From positions 10,215,857 through 10,279,856 of the forward strand of contig NC_134834.1 of assembly GCF_004210375.1 (NCBI RefSeq): a DNA stretch of 64,000 nucleotides. The letters run 5' to 3'. Shown in pieces: positions 10,851 to 23,039 of this stretch. Below the pieces are notes generated by a model. That model was not told the origin of the DNA, searched no databases, and worked only from the letters and a program-made list of their open reading frames with translations. Position numbers and translations under genes: made by a program. How positions within the stretch are numbered: position 1 is the stretch's first letter; each line of letters starts with the position of its first letter. The stretch comes from Tachypleus tridentatus. Lineage: Eukaryota; Arthropoda; Merostomata; Xiphosura; Limulidae.

Positions 10851-12059
10851 CTTGCATATCTAAATTAGCACTTGGTTGTTCAGTTTGTGTGACATTTTGA
10901 GCAGACAATCTTTCTGAGCCTAATTCCATTGTAACACGCTTTTATTGTTTGAAATGTCACATAAACTAGGAAAACAAATTTCTTGTCAATGTATTCTTTA
11001 TTATAATTTATCGACACGAGAAAATTGAATGCATACTACGGTAAGTAATTTGTGAAAATTTAATCCAATTCTTCACACCATGATTTTATTTATGCTGCTT
11101 AGTTAAAGGTGAGATGATTGTATACAAACTCTGGAAAATGTATGTTTCCACTATTTTCAAATGTTATATAATCTCATACTGATTAGTAATAAGAAGATTG
11201 TTTGGAATGGTTTATAATATTGTGTTGATCAAATACTTAAAACCAACGAATCTTTTATTGGGGGGGGTCTTTGTCAAAACAGCAGTGTACAAAAGGAACA
11301 CTTAGGATATGAACAAATGTTGAGGTTACTCATCGCAGTCTATTATAGAAATAGAAAGAAAAATTAACATAATTCTTTTCCATTTTGAAGAAAACTGCTG
11401 AAAGATTGTAAACAGAGATAATTATAAGTTTTATATTTTAGGCCATACTTTCCTGGGGTATCAAAGATGAGCTGAACTGTGAAGTTTGGCTAGAATCATC
11501 AACTTATTGTTGTTTTTAGTTACAAGCTGTAGCTTGTAATAGAGCAGTAATCAGTAAGTGTGCTATTAATGTTAACTTATTGTTGTAGGCCGTCATTTAC
11601 AGATGTGTTTTAGTAGTACAGAAATTCTATTATGAAACTGTATTTTCTTTAAACTTATTGGATACAGTAATACACTAGTTTGTTTGGCTAAAAGAAATAT
11701 TTGAAGTTGCAGCAAATGGTTTAGGAATATTTTTGTACAGTATATTATCTCAGTTGATTAAAATGGTTAATTGGTAGAGTTATACAAGACAGTTTGTATG
11801 TCTCCAACAATTCTTAACCCTGAATCTTTGATGGTTATTTTCAGTCATAACAAGGTGGAACTGGTTTAGAAATATGTGGTGTAAGAAGTAGCTCATTGAT
11901 ACTGATTATATATAACTAATGTTAACTGGTTGTGAGAGAAACATAGAAAATTATATAATTGAATTTTGATTGAACAAGAGATATGCACGAGATGCTTTGT
12001 ATTCATGTCTTGTGTTCACAAAGGGGAAAAGCTAAAGAATAATTTGTTTAAAAACCTTA
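10851..12059. other. 3' flank of the CIP4-like gene; nothing recognised
   Basis: AT-rich single-copy-looking DNA without splice-flanked exons. It could be 3' UTR if the 13.5 kb poly(A) signal is used. Confidence 0.5.
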
Positions 12060-12518
12060 TGTGAGAGAACTTGTGTTACGATATTATCTTAGTGAGACTT
12101 CGAGGTTCAATGTGAGAGGACTTGTGTTACGATATTATCTTAGTGAGACTTCGAGGTTCAATGTGAGAGGACTTGTGTTACGATATTATCTTAGTGAGAC
12201 TTCGAGGTTCAATGTGAGAGGACTTGTGTTACGATATTATCTTAGTGAGACTTCGAGGTTCAATGTGAGAGGACTTGTTACGATATTATCTTAGTGAGAC
12301 TTTGAGGTTCAATGTGAGAGGACTTGTGTTACGATATTATCTTAGTGAGACTTTGAGGTTCAATGTGAGAGGACTTGTGTTACAATATTATCTTAGTGAG
12401 ACTTCGAGGTTCAATGTGAGAGGACTAGTGTTACAATATTATCTTAGTGAGACTTCGAGGTTCAATGTGAGAGGACTAGTGTTACGATATTATCTTAGTG
12501 AGACTTCGAGGTTCAATG
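12060..12518 (+). repeat. 51-bp minisatellite, 9 copies
   Basis: Units begin GTGAGAGGACTTGTGTTACG and end GACTTCGAGGTTCAAT. Because 51 is 17 codons it gives long open frames, but the fifth copy lacks 2 bp and breaks the frame. It lies 1.9 kb after the CIP4-like stop codon. Confidence 0.95.
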
Positions 12519-14660
12519 AGATATTTCTTAAACTGCTCCTTTTGTAAAATAGTAGCTGTGGTGTATTGTGGGATAGCTCTGGGTTTGTTAAAGCTGTTCA
12601 AACTTGTTGAAGATCTGTCTCCTTTAGTTATATTTTAACACTACAGCTGTTCTTGTTCTGCTGCTATTTGAAGGCATGCGTTTTGAAGTGCAGTATTAGT
12701 TACAGAAATCTTGACAAGATAGAATTTCTGAGAATTAATAGGCCATTCATAAGCTATAACTGTGATGCACTACTGAAGGAAGGACCTTTGTTGTGGTTTT
12801 ATGTGTGAGAGATTAAGTAGATGTTTCTATTGAAGAGCATGATCTGGAGATAGTGTGCTCACCGATACGTTATTTTAACACGAGCGTTCAGTGCTTGTAA
12901 GAATCATCAGACTGAAAAAGAATTGTGATAATAAATACTGTAAATCTGATTTGTTTCAAAATCATTAAGTTTCTAAGCCTAATTTTGTGACAGCTGTAGT
13001 AATTTTGTGTAAAAGTATGTTTTTATTATATGAAAGTGAATAACAGAAAAAGTTGATGACTCATGTTCTATACGTTTTAATTACGTCTTTTGTGATTTTA
13101 GCTTAGCATATCAAATTTTCATGTAAATGTTGATACAGTTAGTATGATATTGGTGAAAAGGTGCCATTGTAAATGCTCTTCTTGTGAGTATATTTACATT
13201 TTAGGAATATTTCTGCATGTTTATATGCAGTGTTTTTAATACATTTCAAATGCTGTGTGATCTGTTAATGAACAAGATAGGTGACATTTATATTTTACCG
13301 GAAGTGCTGTATTTACTGCTGTTTTTAAAGTGATCATTGTTTTAGCCAGTATAAGTATTCTTAAAAGACTACAAAATTTCTATAAACAATTCCAGAATGT
13401 TTTATTTTTCTTGTGGCTTGTTGTGATGCTACAGTTTTACAAACAAGTTTTTCTGAATCTTTTTATACATAAGATATTTTTGTATAATGTTTTATAATAA
13501 ATCCTTTGTTTGCTTAAAAATATAAAACTGTTGGAATCAAACAACTACCTAGACTTGTTATGTTGTTTCAGACTACGTAAACATCGCATCTTTAAGGATC
13601 AAATAATGTAATGCATGCATGTGGAGGTTACTTGTTTTTAAATTCATGACAGTAGAATCAGAAAACAATTATAATCTTATAAATTGGTAAATATTTTTCA
13701 AAATTGCTCAATACTTGGATCCCACAAGGCAATGTATGAAACTAGATTTGCTTGTAGGGTAAAGAGTGGAAGTGGTTGTCTCACAACTTGGTAATTTTCT
13801 TGTCAGTACATATAATTTTTAATCTCTATTTTTAGATGCAATATGTTCTGCTTATAAAACATGTTAATCTTTATACTGAGGTGCCAGTGTAATTAAAGCT
13901 AATATTAAACCACATAGTTTGTGTAGGTTTATTTAAAAGAAGCTATTAGCACCTATTTTACAATTTTTTTATCGATTTTTATATTGGATCATACTTTTAT
14001 ATAACAAAATTTCTTGGATTTTATTTACCTGAATGTGTTTGTTTATAGGTTTTGATGTCTCCTTTTGATTTATTTAACAAAATATGGCACTTATTTTAAA
14101 TTTTCCTCTCTGTTTTGTTTTTTAATTTTGCACAAAGCTACTAGAGGGATATCTGCGTCTTTACATATGTTTTTTTATGAAATTCATACATATCTGTTCA
14201 TTGTAGAGAAGTTTGTTGTTAACTTGCTTCAGAAGTTTTTACATTTTCATCAAGATTACAGATTTCAAAATGATGACAGTATTTTGAAGTAAACATATTA
14301 TAATTATACAATATTTTAACACATTGGGATGGACTTTTAACACTGTACCAAAAATTAAATAAAACTCGGATTGTTAGACCTTGGGATAACAGTATTATTT
14401 ACTGTACTGCTAAAATAGAGAAACTATGAAAACTAACATTTTGTGTCAGTTTAAGTTGGTTTTATTTCAAAATGAACAAGACAAAATATTAAGTATTGAT
14501 TTTGCATTTCCTTGTTTTCTAGTTGCTAGTAACGTCCAACTGTCATCCTTATTTAGCTAAAATGTTAATTAACTGCTTAGCTGTGAAAGATTTAGGGTGC
14601 TTTAATTTCCATAAGACTGAGGTTCAGTTAACTCAGTATTTTGAATGTTATTTTAACCAG
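12519..14660. other. AT-rich stretch, no gene seen
   Basis: Nothing supportable except a short SINE tail fragment near 14112-14150 (AATTTTGCACAAAGCTACTA, minus orientation). Confidence 0.5.
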
Positions 14661-14780
14661 TTGTCCTCTGCTGATACAGCAGTGAGTCTGCAGATTTACA
14701 ACACTTAAGTCAGGGGTTTGATTTCTCTCGTTAGACTCAGCAGATAGCCCGATGGGGCTTTACTACAAGAAAACACATTC
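14661..14780 (+). mobile_element. Short tRNA-derived SINE (family B)
   Basis: Diagnostic order: ACAGCAGTGAGTCTGCAGAT, TTTACAACACT, GGGGTTTGATTTCTC, ACTCAGCAGATAGCCCGATG, ending in ACAAGAAAACACA. The GTTTGATT block sits where the tRNA B box is expected. Confidence 0.75.
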
Positions 14781-15915
14781 AACCACTCGTGTATTTTTAC
14801 TTTAAACTACAGTGGATAGAGATAATTCACTGTGAACTGTAGGTGATACAATAAACACTGGCCATTGCTGTAAACTGTGATTAGTGGACATTTACTGTTG
14901 TTGTAAGCTGTAGGGAATATGGTAGATATTTTATTGTGTAGGATGCATGGTAAGAGGCAGTTTTTTTTTCTCTTTCAACTACATTACCAACTGTATTTCA
15001 ACATCATGATGGACATTTGTATCTGATTTGCAGGACATATTTTACACTTGTGTTTGTGTTATGATTATGGTGGGTTTTGTTTAACTGAGAAACTTGTTTT
15101 ACTTCTAGTTGGTTTTGTCATTGTAAACTCTGATTAGATAACCTACACAGAAATCTTGAAATAATGAGAATTTTTTTTCTCACTCAACAGGAAGTATATT
15201 TCAGCTCTGTTTTTTATCAGTTTTTTTTAGTTTAAGTATTATGTAGCACAACTACACTAACATCTGGTCTTTTATCGCATCTCAAACATTGTTTTATCTT
15301 ATATTTGTTTGAAATTAAATATTACAAACACAGTAACAAAAAATTCTTTATTAATTTTGACTATTAAAAACCTAAGTCTTTTGTTTTATTTTAGCTTGAC
15401 ACTGGTATTCAGATTAACGATACTGATAGAATTATGGTAATGAATTTTCATAATTAATTTTAACTTTGCTTTTAAGCCTAGATTTTATAGGAAAAAAATA
15501 GACCTTTTCAGAATGATTTTAGTTTGTTAGTTCTGTAGGAAGTCTGTTTTTGGATTTGTACTGAACAGGTAAGGCAGATGTAGTCAAACTTCTTACCTCC
15601 CTTCCTGTAGGCCTGCTCTCCAGAGGTAAGTCCGAAACTGTACAATACTAAAAACCATATTTGGATGTTTATGAGAGATGCAGAATGGCCCATTTTGAAG
15701 CTTTTTGCTTGAGAAGAAAAACTGCAGGCCTTTAATGATATTAAGTCATTATTTGGCTTTACATATCTTTGCTTTTGAAATTGCTTTTAAATTTAATTAA
15801 ACAATCGTTAGGAATGATCTAAAGTTTGTAAGGTTTTTTTTTTTCTTCTAGTAACTGAATTTCTACTTAGGTACAAGGTTTTATTATTAGATGTTTTGCA
15901 ATTTATATTTTCGCT
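14781..15915. other. No gene seen
   Basis: AT-rich DNA with a few homopolymer runs and no recognised element. Confidence 0.5.
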
Positions 15916-16042
15916 GTCCCCCCGCAGTTACAGCGGTAAGTCTACGGATTTACAACGCTAAAATCAGTGGTTCTATTCCCCTCGGTGGACTCAGCAGATA
16001 GCCCGATGTGGTTTTGCTATAAGAAAACACACACACACACAC
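15916..16042 (+). mobile_element. Short tRNA-derived SINE (family B)
   Basis: The best-preserved copy in this half: TTACAGCGGTAAGTCTACGG, GATTTACAACGCTAAAATCA, GGTTCTATTCCCCTCGG, CAGATAGCCCGATGTGG, then TATAAGAAAA and a short (CA)n tail. Confidence 0.85.
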
Positions 16043-17232
16043 CTTTTCACTATTAAATAAAGCTTCAAAATATTTATTTACGGTTATATTGATAAATTCT
16101 TAAGCATCAAAAGGAAAACGTTCGATTTATAAAATTATGAGTACAGTATACGTTAAATACACTAATAATACCACAACTGTGTTAAAGTTGTGTATGTCAC
16201 TTCTCAGGAATTTTACTCGGATGTTGTAGTGGAGAACTCGAACAAAATTAGATTTAGTTTATCACGTATTTTGAAGTTTGCTGGAAATATAACTTGAATA
16301 TAGATTTATACGATAGTTTTAGTCAAGTTTTGTTTTTACTAAGCAGTAGTTTTCGATATTGTTAGGACACTTCTAATCTCAACCGGAAAATATACCTTTC
16401 TTAAAATTTCGTAATTCTTATCCGAAGTAAAATGTGTAGAAGCATACCTGTTTAGGTGTTATATTCATATTTCGAATATTTTCTACCTTTAATTGGAGAA
16501 TGTTTTAAAATTAATTTTAAATTTATATAATAAGCCAATTAAATACAACACTTAAATTATGAAAACTGACAGCTCAAGACAGAAATTGCTGACCGTAACA
16601 AACAATATGGTGGTATTATTCTTGTAGAGCCCTCTCTGGAATAAAAGTTTTGGTTTTATTCACTATGTGTCTGAAGTTTCTTAATAAAGATTTTTTTTTT
16701 CCAAAAAAAAAATCCCTGAGCCTAAGTTTCAGTTGTTTTTCAGTTTGGTGTTATGAAAGTATTATCACCAAACCATTTATTGAAAGATTCTGTAACAAAT
16801 TTTTCATTAATGTTCTTTTTGTTAATCTATTGTTAAATTAGGCTTAAGTCAAAAGTTACTAGCTGGCCCGACTAGCTCTGTACGTAGTGAAACGCGTCAT
16901 CAGTAAAACATACGGGGGCACAATGTGATTGATATACATTATACGCTTTCCTTGAAAATTCCTTAGGAAATGAATAATGAATATACTGTTGAATAATAAT
17001 AGGCCTAATATTGATGTATTATGACAAGTATAATAATCCTACAGTTCAGAGAAGTTCATCATAAATGGAGATACAATTCAGAATGAGACCTTTAAAATAA
17101 GGTAAAACGTTCACAACGAATATACTTTCACTAATAGTAAGAGAGATGTGATAAATATGGTAGAATGCTTCATGCGTCAGCGTACGGATGTCCTCGATCA
17201 AGTTTTACAATGAGAGATTACAGTGAATTTGT
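16043..17232. other. No gene seen
   Basis: AT-rich DNA; no splice-flanked exon or transposon remnant found. Confidence 0.5.
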
Positions 17233-17350
17233 CGCCTCATAGTGGCTCATCAGTATGTCTGCGGACTTGCAACGCTAGAAGCCGGATTTTCGATACCCTT
17301 GGTGAGTAGAACACAAATAGCCTATTGTGTATCTTTGTGTTAACTTCAAA
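17233..17350 (+). mobile_element. Short tRNA-derived SINE (family B)
   Basis: Contains AGTGGCTCATCAGTATGTCT, GCGGACTTGCAACGCTAGAA and GATACCCTTGGTGAG, then a diverged ATAGCC tail. Confidence 0.75.
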
Positions 17351-18630
17351 GAAATAATGAATTTTAGTTGTGTGCATGCATAAGAACTAAAATTTATAAG
17401 TGAACTTTTGCATAAACAGTTTTACACAATGTGGTAAATCACTAAAGTTATTTTATAAAACAGTAATGAATACAAAATGCACAGAAGAGCAAGAAAAATT
17501 AATATATTGTGCTAAATCGATTTTAGGGGCTTGTTATTTCCGATCATGTTCTGTATGATGTTCGAGGGTCTTCAAAATAAAACTGGTGAAGTTTCCATTG
17601 TAATGGGCTTCGACTTTAGACGTCAAAAGTATCAGGTCATCCCTTAAGTAATGTACGATTGTAGGTTCAGAAAAAGAGAAATGATTTCAAACGCTTTTAA
17701 TGTTATTTAATCAATAATGTATGTTCCATTATTATTATTAATTACTTCCTGTCAACGATTCACAAACTTCTGACTGTCACTTCTGTAACATTCTTAGGGT
17801 TTGGAGGAAAAGAACGTAGAGAGGGTAGTTTTGACATCTTCATGTGTTACAAACTGTTTACCATCAAGATAGTTCTGTAAACTTCAGAATAGATGATAAT
17901 CAGATGGGACAAGGTCTGAAGAATAATGAAGATGTGGAAGTTTTTCCCAGTCTAGTTCTTCAAATTTTACAGATGTGGTTCTTGCTGTATGGGACCGTGC
18001 ATCATCCTGGTGTAACACAACACCTTTACGATTGATCAAAGCAGGCATTTTTTCTTTCAGCGCAACATTCAAGCGCTCTAACTGTTGACAATGGAGGTCT
18101 GTAATTGTTATATTGAGTGGCAGCAACTCAAAGTGGATCACACCGAACGCTTAACAAGACTTTCCTAGAGTGGAGGTCCATTTTGGTCTGTGCTTTAGCC
18201 AGTTTACCTGCACTGAACCATTGTCTGCAGCACTTAACATTTTTGTAATATATTCATTTTTCATCTCCAGTCACTAACCTGTCCAAAACGGGTGAGTGAA
18301 GTTCACGAGAAAGCAGAGAAGTGTAAATGTCCACTCTTACTCTGAGGTTGGCTTCTGTAAAATCACGAGGGACCCATTTTCCAAGTTTTGACGCCTTCCT
18401 AAGCTGTTGCAGATGACAGTGAACTGTTGAATAGGTTGAATTAAACTTCTGTACTAGTTCTTCAACTGTTACAACACAATCTTCATCAAGTGTAGCCAGC
18501 AGCAAGTCATCATTAAACTCAACAGGATGACCTGAACGTGGCGCATCACTTAATCTGTAATCACCTGATCTGAACTTCTGAAACTACCTCCGATATTTTC
18601 TTTCATTGAGAGACTCCGAATCGTAAACAC

Positions 18631-20652
18631 TAGGGTGCGTCAGCGGATAAAGGATAAAAATTAAAATGTTCCAATTTTTTTGCTCAGTTGTGCCACTGCA
18701 TGAGAAAAGAACATAGACAAAGTTTCATTTCAATCGCGAAGTATTTAGGGGTCGCGCATCCCTCGCAAAGTTCACTATTTTCCTTAAATTTACCCTACAT
18801 TACATTGTTAATGGTAATTAAATTATTTAAAGAAATTATTTAATATTTATTGATTGTACAATTAGCAAAAAACATAAAAACTTGAAAGAAAAATTTATTT
18901 CATTGAAGTTTTATCTTGCCTGCCCCCTTCGCATTATGTTCGCCGATGTTCTTCTGCCATCTGAATCATATACTGAAATTGATCTTCGTTCTTGGTGCGG
19001 CCCTTTGATGTAAACTGTTGAATTAAAGCTACTCCTCTTTCAGCTGCGTCATTTGTCACAAAAAAGTTTCTTTACTCTGTCCTTTCCTTGTTTGTACTCT
19101 TCGGAGGCGCTCCACTCTTTCGGTGGTAATGATAAAAATGCGCTACTAATATCTAGATGGTAGAAAATTTTCTTCGTTGCCGAGGAAAGCTTTCTGGAAA
19201 CAGCATTGCTTGCAGCATCAACTGTTAAACGTGGATTTGGCCCAGGAGATCCTTTCACGGTATTCATATTTGAGACCATCTTGAGTTTGTCGCTATTCGT
19301 TACACCGTCATCAAAGAGCGCAAGCCCAACTGCAACCTCAGATAAATACCATAAATGCCGATTCATTGCCTTTGTACCAACTTCCTTAATCATATGATTT
19401 TCATGCAATGCAAGTTTCTTGAGTAGTGTAAGGTCCCTCCGAGCTGCCACGGAAGCATCCTTAGCTGTAAACCATGAGAGCAAGTAATGTTTAGTTATAA
19501 AGACACACAAATCGCCAAGTTTGCTGCAGAAATGTGCGTCAAATGAAACACGAGACGAAGCAGGCCGTGGTTGCAGTCTACCAAACTCCTCTTGGAACAT
19601 CCAAATTTTTAGAGAATATATTGCTCGAGCCATCCATCGTGCACGATGTACAGCACCAGAAGTACGGAAAGAAACTGAAGAACGTCCGTGTGGAAGAGAT
19701 CCAAGAAAAATGACAGCTAATTCCAAGAGCTCTTTATAATCGTCCCGTGGTTGATGAGATTGAAGGAGATTCTGACAAAATTGAATAATATCATCCTTCC
19801 AAGGCTGTATTCGGAGTGGCATTGCTTCTACTGCTGTTATGTACTTAGTTTTATTAATTTCAGGCCAACAATCTCTAAAGTTTAAAAACAAAGTAATATC
19901 TGGACTTTTTTGATGTCTCTACCACGAGAGTAGAGAACACAGCGCTCAGAAGAATCTCCAAAATGTGATGTCTACAGGCAAGGTGCAAGGGCTCACGTTC
20001 AAGTAACATTTCAATCCTCAGACAGACGCCAGATTTGGATCCTGTATTGGTCGCCGTGGTGTCAAAGCAAAGCGATTTAATTCTGTCTTTTACATTCCAT
20101 TCTACTAAAACTGATGCGATCTCAGAAGCTACTGAATTTGCATCCCCACTATCAATCTTGGGCACTGAAAGAATCTTCTCTACATCTTCACCTGAAACTA
20201 AAATTGCCAAACGTTCGATCTTCTCTCTGCCAACCAAGTCAGGCATCAGCTTACCATCCCAATGTAATGTTAAAGGAACGTTGGGAGAAAAACTTTCCTT
20301 CAATTCAGCTGCTAGAAGAGTACGGTTAGTAATTCGTTTCCTCCTTATGGAACTGGGGCTAATGGCAAGATCCTCGATATTATGTCCAATATGAGCTGCA
20401 AAAGGAAGCAAAATTTGCGCAGCTTTTCGGTCACTGATCTGGGTTCTGTCTAAAGCCGAAGCTAGCCTTTCACTAATGCTAACTTTTCGTTTGGTTCCGG
20501 AAGCACGTTGTTATTTTGTGCGCATTGCGCAACCCCCCTAAATATTAATGTATTGGATTGATTTTTACGCTAGCATATTTTTTTCATTGAATGGAATTAA
20601 ATTATAAGCGAGCGACTGAGTGTCACAACGTTTTGTTTTTTGACGCACCCTA
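18631..20652 (-). mobile_element. hAT-like DNA transposon, 2.0 kb, nested in the mariner
   Basis: Perfect 12-bp terminal inverted repeats: TAGGGTGCGTCA at 18631-18642 and TGACGCACCCTA at 20641-20652. The flanking 8-bp target duplication is GTAAACAC (18623-18630) against ATAAACAC (20653-20660), 7 of 8 identical. An 8-bp duplication and short TIRs fit the hAT group. It inserted into the coding region of the mariner, so it is younger than that copy. Confidence 0.85.
18934..20510 (-). pseudogene. hAT-like transposase relic
   Basis: Reads leftward from about 20510 with no surviving start codon. Blocks: SISERLASALDRTQISDRKA, TLHWDGKLMPDLVG, LCFDTTATNTGSKSGVC, LHLACRHHILE, AVHRARWMARAIYSLKIW and, near the end, NDAAERGVALIQQ. 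The Asp in FDTT, the C-x2-H block and the RW block are in the order seen in hAT-type transposases. Two frameshifts are visible, one in an A run near 19909 and one in a T run near 19066; correcting neither is needed to see the homology. Total about 525 codons. Families of this type are common as uncharacterised proteins in invertebrate genomes; I do not know its subfamily name. Confidence 0.7.
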
Positions 20653-21228
20653 ATAAACACCTTAAATGTTTCGTGTAGTTTCTGCTGCACTGTTGTCTTT
20701 TTTAAACTCGTAAAACATTATATGCTTAATGTGTTCCTCAGACACATCCATCTTCATGAGGGTTTATTTGATTAATGATCGGAAAAAGTCCTACTACATA
20801 TTTTAGTCATTAAAGCCTTCTACAAGACAGAAATGATGACGCACTTTTTTGTATTAAAATTGCGGCCATTACTGTACTTATGAGATGACCTGATATATTG
20901 TAAACCATCTGACGTAGGAAAACAACGGTGTCTCAGCTCCAGTTTTAACAATCCCATCAGTCGTCGCATGTGATGATTTGCCAGATAAGCCGGTTTCTTA
21001 ACTAAGAAAGAACTATTGAGAAATTATACTTCGCAGCAACGCCGCCTACACATATTTGAACAAACAAGTTTGTACTATACTGCATATTCGTAGTTTTCTA
21101 GTGTTTTAAAATATTAAAGGGAATTTTTCATTACCTTATGTGTGCTTAATAAGTTCGTAAGTTATCACACACACACATACCAGTTGGAGTACTCTTATCC
21201 TGGACAGAAGTTAAATAAATTCATAATT

Positions 21229-21483
21229 TTGTTTGTTTGGAATTTCGCGCAAAGCTACCCGAGGGCTATCTGCGCTAGCCAACCATAATTTAGCAGTGTA
21301 ATACTAGAGGGGAGGCAGCTAGTCATTACCACCCACCACCAATTCTGTTACCAACGAATAATGGGATTGATCGTAACATTATAACGCCCACACGGCTGAA
21401 AGGGCGAACATGTTTGGTGTGACGGGGATTCGAACCCTCATATTATGAGTCGAGTGCCTTAACCACCTGGCCATGCCGAGCCG
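21229..21483 (-). mobile_element. Long tRNA-derived SINE (family A)
   Basis: Reverse orientation: tail GAATTTCGCGCAAAGCTACC at the left, middle ACTAGAGGGGAGGCAGCTAG and AATGGGATTGATCG, and the tRNA-like head (GATTCGAACCCTC, then TGGCCATGCCGAGCC) at the right. Confidence 0.92.
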
Positions 21484-22106
21484 AACATCAACTGACTAAA
21501 AGCAGTAATTGTAACGTTCCAAGTGCATCAGTGGTTTTTGTATTGTCTTTGTTTGGCCGTTATACACGTGTTTTTGTAATTTGTTTGTGACGGCAACTGT
21601 AAGGTTCTTTAGCACCTGGAAGAGGTGTCCTCATAAGGTGCTCAGCGTATAACGATGTTTCAATACTATCGATGAAATGTCACAATGCGATCTTTATTTG
21701 TGAGGCTCCTGTTTCATTGGATAAGGTTTAATAAAGACAAGCCATGTCAGAGGTATAACACATTTTTATCTTTGGCCTTATGAGTTAAGCAATACGATGA
21801 CTGGGAGGGAAAGTACTTGCTATTGTAAAATTATGTTGTTGGGAATTACCCACTACTGCTATTGAAATTTCGTGGGGGGAGAAACCGTGCGTTTATGCGA
21901 AACTTAAATAGTGGCTAAAACAAGTAAAACTTGTCTGTGCATCCGGCAAAATAAACCATAAGGCTTTTTCAGTATACAACTCCCCAAAACAAACAAACAA
22001 ACAAAAACAGTATTTATTATCCTTACCGAAGAAGTAATCGAATTCGGATGAAACATCATCGCAAAACTCTAAGGTTTCCTGAATAATATTTTTACAGAGA
22101 TTTATT
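21484..22106. other. No gene seen
   Basis: Mixed-composition single-copy-looking DNA between a SINE and an AT palindrome cluster. Confidence 0.5.
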
Positions 22107-22186
22107 TTATATATATATATATAAAGGATATATATATATCCTATATATATATATATATAGGATGTATATATATATATATACATCCT
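22107..22186. repeat. (AT)n tract with nested palindromes
   Basis: Alternating TA runs are framed by mirrored caps: GGATATATATATATCC, then GGATG...CATCC around a second TA run. It can extrude as one or two hairpins. Confidence 0.9.
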
Positions 22187-22343
22187 AAAGAATGATGCGC
22201 ATCCTTGTGAGAAAAACTCACCCCAAAACTAAAGCTAAGTTCAATACTTCCCATCGTCCTTGTGTTGCACATTATTAGCAGTATGTTTTGGTTATGTTTG
22301 TTTTTTTCTTGTATGTGCTTTCCCCTTGAGATCTTTTTCTGAG

Positions 22344-22597
22344 GGCCCGGCATGGCCAAGCGTGTTGAGGCGCTTGAGGGTCGCGGGTTCGCATCCCCGT
22401 CGCGCCAAACATGCTCGCCCTTTCAGCCGTGGGGCGTTATAATGTGACGGTCAATCCCACTATTCGTTGGCAAAAGAGTTGGCGGTGGGTGGTGATGACT
22501 AGCTGCCTTCCCTCTAGTCTTACACTGCTAAATTAGGGACGGCCAGCGCAGATAGCTCTCGTGTAGCTTTGTGCGAAATTAAAAAAAAACAAAAAAA
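22344..22597 (+). mobile_element. Long tRNA-derived SINE (family A), with 11-bp target duplication
   Basis: GGCCCGGCATGGCCAAGCG head, CGGGTTCGCATCCCCGTC block, CCCACTATTCGTTGGCAAAA middle and GTAGCTTTGTGCGAAATT tail. The duplication CTTTTTCTGAG is perfect at 22333-22343 and 22598-22608. The anticodon-arm part of the head is deleted. Confidence 0.95.
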
Positions 22598-22608
22598 CTT
22601 TTTCTGAG

Positions 22609-23039
22609 AATGCGCATCAAACTTGAAAAATCCACAAAGTCGAAATATTGGTTTAAATAAAAAATATATTCTCTTATATTTATGTGGAAAGTAAAGGTCG
22701 TTTTTCTTAACTTCTGAGAATGTAAACAATTATGCTGGCAGAAATAGAAACTTTAGCTCAGCAGTGAAGAACAGATGTATCAGAACTAAGTATATGTATG
22801 AACTTTGTCGAGGTTACATTCTCTTGTGATGTCACTAACTGAAAAAAACGGAACGTTTTTAGTAGGCTTTAATTGTAACACGAAATTAAATATAGAAACG
22901 ATTTGTGAAGGCTTATATTCTCTTCTGCTTCTTACGAAACGTTTCTTTCTGAATATAAAGACTGAAAAGTTGTACATTAGTCTTTTTTATTTTTTACTCT
23001 TGCTCATCCGTACACAAACTTTGAATTTTTGACGGACAG
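22609..23039. other. No gene seen
   Basis: AT-rich; the two opposing open frames of 60-75 codons here lack splice sites and protein-like composition. Confidence 0.45.

Larger units (their letters stand above)
17707..20757 (-). pseudogene. Mariner transposase relic (split at 18630/20653 by insertion)
   Basis: The N-terminal piece starts at ATG 20755-20757 (MDVSEEHIKHIMFYEFKK) and continues across the nested element into 18630 and leftward. Recognisable blocks: FQKFRSGDY, HLQQLRKASKLGKWVPRDF, the first catalytic Asp in VTGDEK, the second in HQDDARSH, and the third in YSSDLVPSDYHLF. Stops after RNI, inside RR*FQKF, after YHLF and in the tail, plus a shift between 18141 and 18254, make it nonfunctional. 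It resembles the mariner lineage whose proteins carry HLQQLGKVSKLGKWVP. Confidence 0.92.
17632..20893 (-). mobile_element. Dead mariner transposon (DD34D), interrupted by a nested element
   Basis: Ends are inverted repeats: TCAGGTCATCCCTTAAGTA at the left and TTATGAGATGACCTGA at the right, each flanked by a TA (17630-17631 and 20894-20895), the mariner target duplication. Removing the nested 18631-20652 insertion and one copy of its duplication leaves about 1.23 kb, the normal mariner size. The coding relic inside runs on the minus strand. Confidence 0.93.

Noticed and set aside
12061..12547. Two plus-strand frames repeating RYYLSETSRFNVRGLVL
   Set aside because: Product of a 51-bp period; a 2-bp deletion in one unit shifts the frame.
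19206..20394. Plus-strand open frames of 63-119 codons
   Set aside because: They are the reverse strand of the hAT-like transposase relic, which has the recognisable motifs.
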